64,000 nt of DNA, from contig ML976983.1 in assembly GCA_010015675.1 (NCBI GenBank), forward strand, positions 1,175,957-1,239,956, read 5' to 3'. Of the stretch, positions 46,771 through 57,092 are shown in pieces. A model generated the notes under the pieces. The model did not search any database and was not told where the DNA came from. It worked only from the letters and a program-made list of their open reading frames with translations. Each line of letters starts with the position of its first letter. Position 1 is the stretch's first letter. The position numbers and the translations under genes were made by a program. The DNA comes from Byssothecium circinans. Its lineage: Eukaryota > Ascomycota > Dothideomycetes > Pleosporales > Massarinaceae.

Positions 46771-48160
46771 TTTGGGGGTGGGTAGGGTGGTTGTGTGTGC
46801 GATGCTTGAATAACGAGTGTTGGATAATGAGTAAAAAAATCTAGTGAAAAAAATACAAATAAAAATTTAGAGTAAGAGAGAGTTGGAAAAGAAAGATGCT
46901 GGTTGATGATGAAGGAAGACTAGTGATGTGCGAGCGCGACTCCATGCTAAATACTCTCTCGAGGAGTACTAATCGAGCTAACCTTGGGTGTGCACGAAAC
47001 CGCGCCTCAGCTGAAGGCCATTTCCATCTCCCGGGCGTTGCTTTCGGGCGAGAGCAACATGCCGCATTTACCAGAAGTGTTCAAGCGAGCGCATCGAACG
47101 GTACCAAAATGCAACAAAAAAGTGTAAGATGTAGTCTTCAGCTCGCCACGAGCGAGAATGAAGAGCGCAGTGCAGGGCGTACGCTGCGCCTTCTATTTGC
47201 TTCAAGTCCGTCGTAGACTTGGGAAATTGGGACCCGTGGGTAACACACGAATCGGCTAGAGGTATAAGCTTATTGAATGGGTTACGGCCCCGGGCAACAT
47301 GTTCATTAAACAAAGACCTGTTGTACAGTAAGATTTTGCATGGACGTGCATAGCGCTAAGTGGGCGTTTATATTTTATTGTTTAGTGCTTACCTATGCTT
47401 TACACTGCAAAGCCTACTTTTAGATTTATTTCGTGCGACGTCAGCCACGAAGGATTTCTGATGAGTGAAGAATAAGGATGGTAGATGGTGACTTGAAAGA
47501 CGATGAAGTAGTTCTCTGGGTAGATTCCGCTGGTCTATCAAACGTTTTGTTGGGTTTGGCAGTGACATCGTCAACAGGTGTTATCGTCCAGGTGAAAGGG
47601 TCAGATGTGGAAGTTGGGAGTCAGTGCTAATTTTCAACAGGCTGTGGTAAAAGTACGGGTGTGACCGTCGTCTTCTACGCCTGGTGATAATATATCTGTA
47701 TCACAGTAATCAAAGTTCTTGCTGTCATACAGAGCGTCATTTACAGAGGCAAATTTTTGCACTATTACAATCCGCTGTTTACCCCGCTTTCACGCTTCTC
47801 GAGGCGCACAGATACCGAGCGCAGCTGAAAGTGCGGCAGAAGTTGTCACACGGTGTCTGATTAAGCTACTGTTGGTGGTTCGTGAAACTGGAGTAGCCGT
47901 GTTGCGTATAACGCACGAACCCAGGAACGACTCGGTATCACTGCGGAGGGAGATAGCCAGAACCGAACAGTTACTATTGAGTAAACAAGCATATATCATG
48001 GGTATTTCATGTTGTGTGAGTACCGAAAACATATTCTATTGGCCTAGCAGCTGCCTATGGAATCGAAATAAAGAGTGGATAAAGTTGGATCGCCCAAATG
48101 ACCAGGTACACCGATGACAAAAGAGAGAGCTGCATTCTGCATACCGCAAGGTGTGTGTAG
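46771..48160. other. Intergenic, nothing recognised
   Basis: I see no supported gene. Open frames at 46896-47216 and 47719-48117 have no recognisable motif. The right part may contain 5' exons of the NLR-like gene. Confidence 0.4.
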
Positions 48161-49626
48161 AGTAGCCGCAAGATTCAGAGAACTTCGCCAGCATCATATC
48201 CATCCTGGCCAATCGTTGAACAGAATCTTGAGAATTATGGGAACACTTTTGGCCTTGCGCTTCAAATCGATCAGACGTAAGTCTCTACACTAAGATCTGT
48301 TGTGCACAGACACAGCGTCTCACTGACTGTACAGAGTTCTTGTGGTTGATATCAGCCAGAAGCTAGACTTGACCAAACTGCCTATCGCAACAGGCGCTTC
48401 CTTCGACTCGTACACCGATGAACACAACGCACAATGTCTGCCGAACACCCGCACCGAGCTGCTGAAGACCATTACAGAATGGGCGAACAATAAGGATGCC
48501 AAACCTATATTCTGGTTGTGCGGCATGGCTGGCACAGGAAAGTCGACGATCGCGCGGACCGTTGCCCAATCGTTTGACGAAGCCGGTCAGCTGGGAGCGA
48601 GCTTCTTCAAAAAAAAGGCGAGGGGGAGCGCGGTAACGCCTCCCGGTTCTTCAGCACCATCGCTACTGACCTAGTTGCTCGCCAACCGGGCATGCTACCT
48701 GCTATCTGGAAAGCACTCGACGATGACTCGACCTTGGCACAGAAGACACTAAAGGACCAGTTTGAGAAACTCATACTACAACCGCTCTCAGGGGTGCAAC
48801 AAACACACTCGACTACTCCCACATGCGTAGTCGTCATCGACGCATTAGACGAATGCGAAAGAGAAGAGGACATTCGAGCCATACTCCAACTTCTTACTCG
48901 GACTAAGGACATGCAGCCAGTGTCGTTGCGAGTCTTAGTAACGAGCAGACCAGAGCTCCACATTCGTCTTGGCTTCAAGCGGATGCCAAACGGAACGTAC
49001 CAAGATCTCGTCCTTCATGAAGTGGCAAAGAACACCATTGAACACGATATACGTCTCTTCTACGAGCACGAGCTTAGTGTAATATGCCAAGCGCGTATGC
49101 TATCTCCAGACTGGCCGACAGTAGATCAGATCCAGGCCCTAGTCGACCTAGCTGTGCCGCTATTCATCTTTGCTGCTACTGTGTGCCGATATATCGGCAC
49201 GAAAGGAGGTCACCCTGAAGGATACCTGAATAAGGTGCTACAGTATCAAAAGTCGACCTTTTCACAGCTTGATCGAATGTACCTTCCTGTTCTGGAGCAG
49301 CTGCTTGTTGAGCAGGAGGAAGATGAGAAGGAAGCGTGGCTACACGCATTTCAAAAGGTTGTAGGCAGTATTGTCGTTCTAGAGAGCCCGCTCTCCATTA
49401 CATCACTTGCACGTCTCCTGCAAGTCCCACAGAAAGAGATAGAGTGTCGGCTAGACGCTTTGCACTCTGTCCTTAGTGTTCCTAACAGTAAAGACGTTCC
49501 TGTTAGGTTGCTTCACTTATCTTTCCGCGAATTCCTTGTCGATCGCCAAAGACAGGGTAAGAGCCAGTTCTGGGTAGATGCAAGAGACACGCACAAGAAC
49601 CTTACGTCTTCCTGTCTTGAGCTCAT

Positions 49627-49634
49627 GTCCAAGC
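49627..49634 (+). repeat. hAT target site duplication, left copy
   Basis: The octamer GTCCAAGC directly precedes the element. It recurs at 52627-52634, directly after the element. Confidence 0.95.
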
Positions 49635-49656
49635 TAGACTTGTCAACAATCAACTC
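49635..49656 (+). repeat. hAT left terminal inverted repeat
   Basis: The 22 bases starting TAGACTTGTCAACAATC are the exact reverse complement of the element's last 22 bases (52605-52626). Confidence 0.95.
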
Positions 49657-49980
49657 GAACCCAATTACTTGATTGAGTTGATTGAGTTTATCAACTCAAC
49701 TCAACTCAATTCGAGAGCCGCTCAAACTCAACTCAACTCAATCAGAGAGGCTCAAGTTGATTGAGTTGATTGAGCTGATTGAGTTCAAATTGAGTTCGTG
49801 ATAGAGGCTAGGTGGAGAAGTGCCAGGTAGTCGCGTAGAGTCACTCTATTGGCTAATTAACAGTTAAGCTAGTCCTTAATAGGTAGCCCTAGCAAGAGAC
49901 GCACTTAGAAGCTTATTAACGCGTCAACTGTCGCCATTTTATATTAACCATACTACTTACCCACGCCTTAATCGCTAGAT

Positions 49981-52443
49981 ATGAACCAGAACCTTAAGAA
50001 AGCCTTTAAAGACCAAGTCCAGCTCACAAACCATAAGAAACAGCGCCCAAAACCCGCTTCTCTACGCGCCGAACCCGACGACGAATCGACTACCGATACA
50101 GATGCCCAAGCCCATATAGCAGTAGATAACGACGACGATTCGACGTGGGAGGGCCTTAAATGGACGAGAGTACCTTATCTATAGAAGAGAGCTTATGAAC
50201 ACGGCCGAGGCAGCAGGCCAAGCTAGATATATCAATACGGCTGGCCAGTTTGGCATCGACAGCAAGAAAAGAAGTTCTAGCTCTGTAAGTACTGCTATTA
50301 ACACAAAAAAACTAGTGGCGAGTTTAACGTCTATTAATTAACGAGCTTAGCAGCCGCCTATCTATAGCAGAACGTCCGCGGCCACGGCATTAGCAAGGAA
50401 GGCAAAATTAAATTAAATTTGCTACTAGGGTAGTCATTAATCCTCGCAGCTATGCAGTCCAACGGGGTTTAGGTCTCTTAGGAAGTTGCCAACGCGCTAG
50501 CTAGCGCCTTCTCTAAGGTGCGATTTGAAGAAGCCGTTAAAGACTAGGTAATTGCTAATAACTAGTCGTTACGCGTTATTAAGAGACTAGAGTTTCGAGC
50601 AATAATTAAAGCCGCTAATCCTATAGCAGAAGCAAGCCTCTAGCAGAGTCACAATAGTCTCTAAGACGCTATCCTCTGCGAGTATAAGTCCTATATCCCT
50701 GCCGTTATTAATTTTTTAAAGCAATCGCGTTCACTTATACATATAAGTTTTGACAATTAGACGTTAACTAGAGGTAAGCGAGCGCTTACTAGGATATGTG
50801 TACACTACCTAGGCTTAAGTAGAGGTGTATTAGACTACCTCGTTGGCCTGCTAGAGCTCTACGGCAAGCACTTAGGCAGGAACTTCGCGTTAGTCGTCCG
50901 AGCGACGCTTAAGACGTTCGAAATTAGTAAAAAGCAACTGGGTTACTTTGTACTTAATAACGCTACAAACAACGACTTAGCAATTAACGCGCTGTTGGAG
51001 GAGTACAACTTCTACGCGCCCCATCGTCGGCTACGCTATACGTGCTACATTATTAACCTAGCCGCTTAAATAGTTATATAGGGCAAGGACAAAGAGGCGT
51101 TTGAAAACAACAAGGAGAACTTAGATAAAGAGGAGAAGCTTATAAAGGAGTAGCAGAAACACGGCCCTATTAAAGTATTATTTAACGTTATCTTATTAAT
51201 ATGTACACTACAATCCTAACAGCTCCTTAAGCGCTTCTAAATTAAGAAAGCAAAGCGTCTTAAGAAGTAAGGCTTTAGGCCGAAAGAGCTCGTCAAGCCT
51301 ATTAAGACTCGCTGGAACTCCTATCACGCCTGCTTTGAGCGCGCGGCTGAGCTGGCAGGGCCCATCGACGCGTATATTAATTTCCGCGCGCAGGACTATA
51401 GAGCCGAGACTGCCTCGCGGCGAAGAGAGCCGTTAACTAAGAGACCTAAGCCAAGGCTCTTTATCGCTAAGGGAGGTTTTACTGCAAAGGACTAGGCAAC
51501 GATTACTAAGCACATTAGGCTGCTCGCGCCCTTTAAGGAGGCGACAAGGTAGCTGCAGGGTAGGACTAAAGTCGGCAACCATGGAGCTATCTAGGAGGTT
51601 ATCGTCGCCTTTAAGTTCCTGCTTAATAAGCTCAAATAGATGAAGGAGCGCCTCGCCGAAGTAGACTATATGGCTAAAGACGCGCCCGAGGACTACTTAA
51701 TAACTAACGTCAACGCCGCACATAAAAAGCTCTTAGAGTACTATAATAAGCTCGACGCGTCCCTAGTCTACTACGCCGCAACAATCCTCCATCCAACGTA
51801 CAAATACTATCTTGATAGCGCTTGGAGGGTCCCTAATGACTAGGACGAGGTAGAGAAGGGCCCTCATCCACAGCAGGACTAGCTGCCGAGCAACCATCGG
51901 GCCTTCCCAGCGCTCTGGAAATCATACAAGGATTAAATAGCCGTCAAGGCTGCTAACGTATAGGGCGACGAGGGCAATTAACGGCCTGCTAAGCGCCATA
52001 AAGTTAACGCCGGAGGCAGCTGGGCAGCCTTCCTCAATGGTTTGATGCAGGCTGCTATTAAATAGAAGGAGCAGACGCTTAACGACGAGTTTGAACTATG
52101 GAAGAAGGAGCCTCCTCTTAGCCCTAATAACTTATTAGCTATTAATCCTATTAAGTACTAGCTACTCTAAGAGAATCGATATCCTACTTTAACGAAGCTT
52201 GCCCTCGACATCTACTCAATCCTAGCCTCGGCAGCCGATTGTGAGAGGACCTTTAGTGAGCTAGAAGATCTACTAGGTACTAGACAACTCTATATAAAGC
52301 CTGAGCTCCTCTTAGCGCTGTAGGCGCTTAAGTCCTGGAAGAGAATAGGCATCAAACGCTCTCCACAAGCCTTGTCTTTGCAAGGAGAGCTTTCTCTCAA
52401 TAATCTTAATCACTTTTACGAGAAACTCGGCAACGATCCCTAA
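49981..52443 (+). pseudogene. hAT transposase frame riddled with TAA/TAG stops
   Basis: One frame of 821 codons runs from ATG at 49981 to TAA at 52441-52443 without any frameshift. I count 33 internal stops in it: 23 TAG, 10 TAA and no TGA. The N-terminal part carries a BED-like zinc finger, with a CxxC pair at LCKYC near 50281-50295 and later His residues. The centre has YNFYAPHRRLRYTCYIINLAA and IKTRWNSYHACFERA, typical of hAT catalytic domains. The C-terminus carries the dimerisation motif LASAADCERTFSELEDLLG at 52228-52284. The stops fall where Gln (CAA/CAG) or Trp (TGG) would fit, for example before LCKYC. C-to-T and G-to-A change in CpA context explains all of them, which is the RIP pattern. 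Uncorrupted CAG, CAA and TGG codons remain, so the mutation is incomplete. Confidence 0.9.
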
Positions 52444-52604
52444 GTAATTAAACTCAATCAAGTCAACCCAACTCAACTTAAACGTCTTGAACTTAACTCA
52501 ACTTAACTTAACTTAGACCTTACTGATTACGTTATCAATTAACTCAACTCAACTTGAAGGCCTCTGAATGCAACTCAACTCAATTTTGATGGTCAAATTG
52601 AGTT

Positions 52605-52626
52605 GAGTTGATTGTTGACAAGTCTA
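52605..52626 (-). repeat. hAT right terminal inverted repeat
   Basis: This is the exact inverted copy of the left 22-bp end. Confidence 0.95.
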
Positions 52627-52634
52627 GTCCAAGC
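52627..52634 (+). repeat. hAT target site duplication, right copy
   Basis: This is GTCCAAGC, identical to 49627-49634. Confidence 0.95.
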
Positions 52635-53477
52635 CAGGCGGCCTATGTGAAAACATATGCAACCTATCAGGACCCGGGGTTGTAAGGAGTGAGATCGATG
52701 AGGGGATGATTACTAGCAGTTTGTCACCAGAGCTGCAGTATGCGTGTCGTTACTGGGTCAGTCATTTGGAGCAAAGTCGACAAGAAATTGCTGACGGAGA
52801 CATAACACACCTCTTTCTCCAGAAGCATCTTCTGCATTGGCTCGAAGCTATGAGCCTTATGAGAGAGTCAAGCAGATGCGTTCACTTGCTTGGCAGCCTT
52901 CTAGCTCGTGTAGCTGTAAGATCTGGACAAAAGGTTTTTTAATGTGCTACGCTAATTTGCAATGCAGCCATCAAGCATTCTTTCAAGGTTTCTTCTGGAC
53001 GCTAAGCGATTTGTACTGTGGTTTCAGTCTGTGTTAGCAGATGCTCCATTGCAGCTTTACTACTCTGCACTTATGTTCGCGCCAGAGATGAGTCTGATAC
53101 GGCAAGCTTTCGAGAACCAAACGCCACAGGGGGTTAAGATGGTGTCAAAGAGGGAAACAGATTGGGATGCGTGTCGCAGCACGCTCGAGGGCCATTCCCG
53201 TGAGGTCAGGGCAGTGGCCTTCTCGCCAGACGGGCGGCTAGTCGCGTCGGCCTCTGACGACAACACAGTACGGCTGTGGGAGGCGGCGACGGGGGCGCAT
53301 CACAGCACGCTCAAGGGCCATTCCGACTATGTCAGCGCGGTGGCCTTCTCGGCAGGGGAGCGTACCGAATCTGGAACGCCAGTTGTCTTGGATTTCGCGC
53401 GCGCTAAATACTATCTTTACCTCAATGTACAAAAGCAGTGTTACTACTTTCGATCAGAAGATTTCGCGCACCTTTAG

Positions 53478-54138
53478 TATACGGTAAAACGCTGTGCGGA
53501 GTCGCAGTAGGACTTCTGGCAAATCCAGGTGTTGCTATATTCTTACCTATTTGATTTTATACTACTACTATATGACACCGCGGGCAAATGTCTCGACTGC
53601 ATGGCGTATTTCATTGTAGAGATCGAATATACTCTTTTCTGGCAAATCCTTGATCGCTTGATTTATGCAGGCTCTGCCGTCTGAGAGTTGCAGTGACCGA
53701 AACACAAAGGTCTGCATAGGGGCCGCTTAGGGAAGGACAATGGAGGCGACACTGCGAGTGTTACTTTGATCGCGCCTTCTTTTCTTTTGAAGTCGACTAG
53801 GTATTTCCCGAAATGCATGGTTGAGAGAATAGCGCCTCGAATTACTTTGACAGTAGTGAGGGAAAAATTTCAAAACCTCCAGCAGTTTACTATGATCTTT
53901 TACAGCACGCAAGTGATGGATCTACAAATACATGTGGAAAATTATTATTTTTTTATCGTTCCTTGATATGCGATTATGATCAAATCAAATCAAATCAAAC
54001 CAACCCAACCCACGCTCGTGTCGTTTACAGATCATGAGACAGATCACGCCCATAGTATTCAAAACCAAGTAAAGCACAATAGGAAAGTCATTGTAAAATA
54101 GTTGGCTGCTCCCAGCCTCAGCGCCACTCACAACACCC
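53478..54138. other. Intergenic, nothing recognised
   Basis: This AT-rich stretch lies between the NLR-like remnant and the first GMC gene. Parts may be the decayed 3' end of the WD40 gene. A TCAAA repeat lies near 53980-53998. Confidence 0.4.
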
Positions 54139-56105
54139 TCAATATCCACCCCTAATCTCGTCCGCAATCTTCTCCGCGAGCGCATAAATCGTACTCTGCG
54201 GATGTCCCGGCGGCAACAAAGCAAAAGAACTCGCATCCACTACCCTCAACCCCCTCACCCCAATAACATTCGCCTTACTATCCACCACCGCATCCGGATC
54301 ATCCTTCTTGCCCATCCTACAAGTACAACTGGCATGCCACACCGTGTGCAGCGAATCTCTTATCGTGTTCATAATCTGAGCGTCTGTCTGGACGTCCGGG
54401 CCGGGAAAGTATTCCACTGGGTCGGCGAGGACGGGCGCCATGGCCGAGGAGGTGAAAGCGGCGCGGGCTCGTTTGTAGATTGCGAGGGCGACGGATTCGT
54501 CGGTGGGGTCGGTGAGCCAGTTTGGGTTTATGAGGGGGAGAGTCGAAGTGTCGTCCGATGCTATTGTGACGTTCCCTCTGCTGATGGGCTTTACGATCGC
54601 GCCTAGAATGGTGGCATATTGGTATCCATCTTTTGGCTGCTGGAGAAGCAGGTTCTGGAAATCGCCGATGTAGCCTGGGCCGCTAAGGTACTCGATGTCC
54701 GGCCAGGATTGCGGGTAAGACGAGAGGACCGATGCAGCGCTGGAGGTGATGAGGTCGCGAGGCGCGTTTTCCCAGCCTAGGTAGTCGGCCACGGGATTTG
54801 TGAAGGGGCCTTGTTGGAGGAGAGTGTAGTCGGTGGCGAACTTTGCGGCGGCGTAGACGGCGTCGTTGGCTATGCGGGTGAAGGTATCCACTTTGACACG
54901 GTATGCGGGTCCGAAGAAAATGTGGTCTTGCATCCCTTGTCCAACGCCGGGACGGTCCACAATAACTTCAATCCCGTGCTCCTTAAGAGTGGCGGCTGGT
55001 CCGACACCGGAGACCATAAGGAGTTGCGGTGACTGGAAAGCGCCGGCGGAAACAATGACTTCTTTTCTTGCCGAGAGGACAGCGCCCGTATTAATACGCA
55101 CACCCGTTGCCTTTTTATCCTCATCGAAAAGGATCTTTTTGGCTAATGTAAGAGTATACACCTTCAGATTTGGTTTCAGTTGCGCATCAGGACCATAATA
55201 AGCTGTCTGCGAACTTTCTCGTTTCTGGTTGCTTGGATTGATAGTGGAGCTACAATACTGACTGCCGTTCAGACTCCCCGAGTTGAAGTCTGCAGCTTTC
55301 GGTAACCCAATAGCGTTCAATCCACGTTCCATCCAGGCCGAGAACGGACCGCCATAGTTTGCATACGAGACCTGAAGCGGCGAACCAGGTGGCGAGAAAG
55401 CCTCAGAAACGAAGTCGGCGGAAGCATTGGTTAATCGAGGTGGAGTTTTAGGTTCCGTGAATTGAGTCGACTTCTTGAAGTAAGGGAGCCAGTTGTCAAA
55501 AGTGTACGAATCGTCTCCAACAAGATCAGCCCAGCGTTGATAGGACCCGCGATCGCCACGTTGGTAGATCATAAAGTTTCGTGCTGAACTACTATACTGT
55601 CAGTCTTCCTTCTTTCTGGCATTTCATGATCCTTGGTCTGGCGCATCCTGTCCGAGCGACAAACTTACCATCCACCCAAGGCCTTCCCCCTCGCATAACG
55701 CAACTTCCTCCCATTCGCACCCGCCTGCGGCTCAGTAATAAAGTTCCAATCCACCAACGGATTCGTATCCAGCGGGCTCGCACCCGCATAAAGCACACAA
55801 CCTGCCGGCGTTTCGGAAAATATAACATTAGAAACCTGATCTATACGTTTGAGCCAAAAAAATCAGCAAATATCTCACAGGGACTCTGTACGCTGTCACT
55901 TACAAAAAGTCCCTGCTTCTATAACAGCAACTTGCACATCTGGATCTTCACTGAGACGATTCGCAATAGTCAAGCCTGCGGTGCCGCCGCCTACAATGAC
56001 GTAGTCGAACGTCGCATCGAATCTTTTTCTGTGATCGGAGATGGGTATCGAAATAGATATGGGAATGAGGAGTGCTAGAGAGAGGAAAATGGGGAGGAGG
56101 ATCAT
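54139..56105 (-). CDS. Secreted GMC oxidoreductase
   Basis: Three exons on the minus strand (56105-55904, 55840-55669, 55588-54139) give 607 residues. A signal peptide ([20 protein letters not shown]) precedes the FAD-binding GGGTAG motif (residues 39-44, in [18 protein letters not shown]). Exon 2 carries [16 protein letters not shown] and the second GMC signature region continues into exon 3 ([18 protein letters not shown]). The C-terminal active-site region has [13 protein letters not shown] and a second His in [19 protein letters not shown], so the catalytic pair is present. The family uses FAD to oxidise alcohols, with O2 reduced to H2O2 in the oxidase branches. Sequence shape suggests the aryl-alcohol-oxidase-like group or versicolorin B synthase-like enzymes, but the substrate is unresolved. 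The intron acceptor TAGTAG before TTCAGC was chosen because it gives the conserved GGCSARN. Confidence 0.9.
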
Positions 56106-57092
56106 GATAACGGTGATATCTAGAGGAAAGAGAGATGTCTTGCTTCCTCTTTTACTTTACCCCTCTTACATAGCTACACAGCTTTCAGGAATACGAGGTA
56201 CTTATACGTGTGGCCGTCTAGCCGGATTGGGTAGCTATTTGCCTTTGAACTTTGGTCGCCGAATCGTCGATATCATCGGCACTGGGAGCTCCGCGGTATG
56301 GCATGGCAAGTACCGGTGGGAGATACGAGACAGCTAATAGAACTCTACGTTCCAAGTTTGAGTAGATACACATCGAGCATAAGATATTATCTATGTCGAC
56401 GTCGTAAAAGAGTACATTGCGGCAAAGAATGCAGCGGTTTCGATTAATCCATACCTTAAGGTACAAAACACAACCAAACGCCAACTGCACGCAGCACCAA
56501 CACCAACACAGCCCTCAATCTCTCCTCCCCACACCACGCACATGCCAATCGCCAAACCCGATCCCCCTCCCATCGACATTCACACCTCGGTCCAAAATCA
56601 AGATACCGATCCACCCCCTTACCCAGTGCAAGGATCCAGGGTCCTAAATCGCGGGGTATGCTCCTCTCCACGCGCTCTCGGGGAACTTTAATAAATGCAT
56701 CATGTCCAATCGAATTCTGATTAATGGTAGTGATAGTGACTCGGGAGTAGGTGCATGGGTCAGGGATGAAGAACGCGGGGTGTGCTGACTCGGACTAAGT
56801 TGGTGGATCCAGATGCGGGAAAGCGCGATGTTGGGGACGATGATCGTTGATCGTGTCAGATCGAGTTAGCTCTCCCATCTTGAAATACAAAAGCAGGGAA
56901 ATGCGGAGGTTACATATAGTCTATTGGATTCTGGAATAGGCAGGTAGGCAGGGATACTGTTGCTTGTAGGAAAAAGAAAAAAAATCACGCATGTAGAATT
57001 GGCTTCCTTACAGGCTGAGCACAAACAGGGAACTAACTCAACACTGGCAGCAAGTGTAGGTTAATACGAAGCTCTCACTACCGTACCCCTCC
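56106..57092. other. Intergenic between two GMC genes
   Basis: This is the promoter of the left GMC gene and the 3' flank of the right one. I see no supported gene. Confidence 0.5.

Larger units (their letters stand above)
49635..52626 (+). mobile_element. hAT-family DNA transposon, 2,992 bp
   Basis: The element is bounded by perfect inverted ends of 22 bp that start TAGACTTGTCAACAATC and are flanked by an 8-bp duplication, the hallmark size for hAT insertion. Removing the element and one duplicate restores the NACHT reading frame exactly. The subterminal regions (about 49660-49800 and 52480-52610) are packed with TCAACTCAACTCAA and TTGATTGAGTTG motifs in both orientations, probably transposase binding sites. 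The single long gene inside is a hAT transposase with many stops, so the copy is not autonomous. The insertion adds exactly 3,000 bp to the host gene. Confidence 0.95.
48335..53477 (+). pseudogene. NACHT-WD40 (STAND/NLR-like) gene, disrupted
   Basis: The first clear exon starts near 48335 after a TGTACAG acceptor. It leads through LDLTKLPIATGASFDSY to the Walker A loop CGMAGTGKST. A run of eight A at 48609-48616 breaks the frame, and six or nine A would restore it (FFKKGEGERGN). The frame then runs through Walker B (VVVIDALDEC), an arginine sensor (VLVTSRPE) and the NACHT helical region to LMSK. There a 2,992-bp hAT element interrupts it. Beyond the element the frame resumes exactly (PGGLCENICNLSGPGVV). 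A normal intron (52916-52967) leads to WD40 repeats ([17 protein letters not shown]...DNTVRLW). Only one full WD repeat and part of a second remain before the frame ends at 53477, far fewer than the usual array. Such proteins act in fungal non-self recognition and programmed cell death. This copy is non-functional as read, and its 5' end is not resolved. Confidence 0.85.

Noticed and set aside
49981..52443. Alternative genetic code or programmed readthrough in which TAA/TAG encode Gln or Trp in the transposase
   Set aside because: All neighbouring genes use TAA and TAG as normal stops, and stops occur at both Gln-like and Trp-like positions. RIP explains the pattern without a new code.
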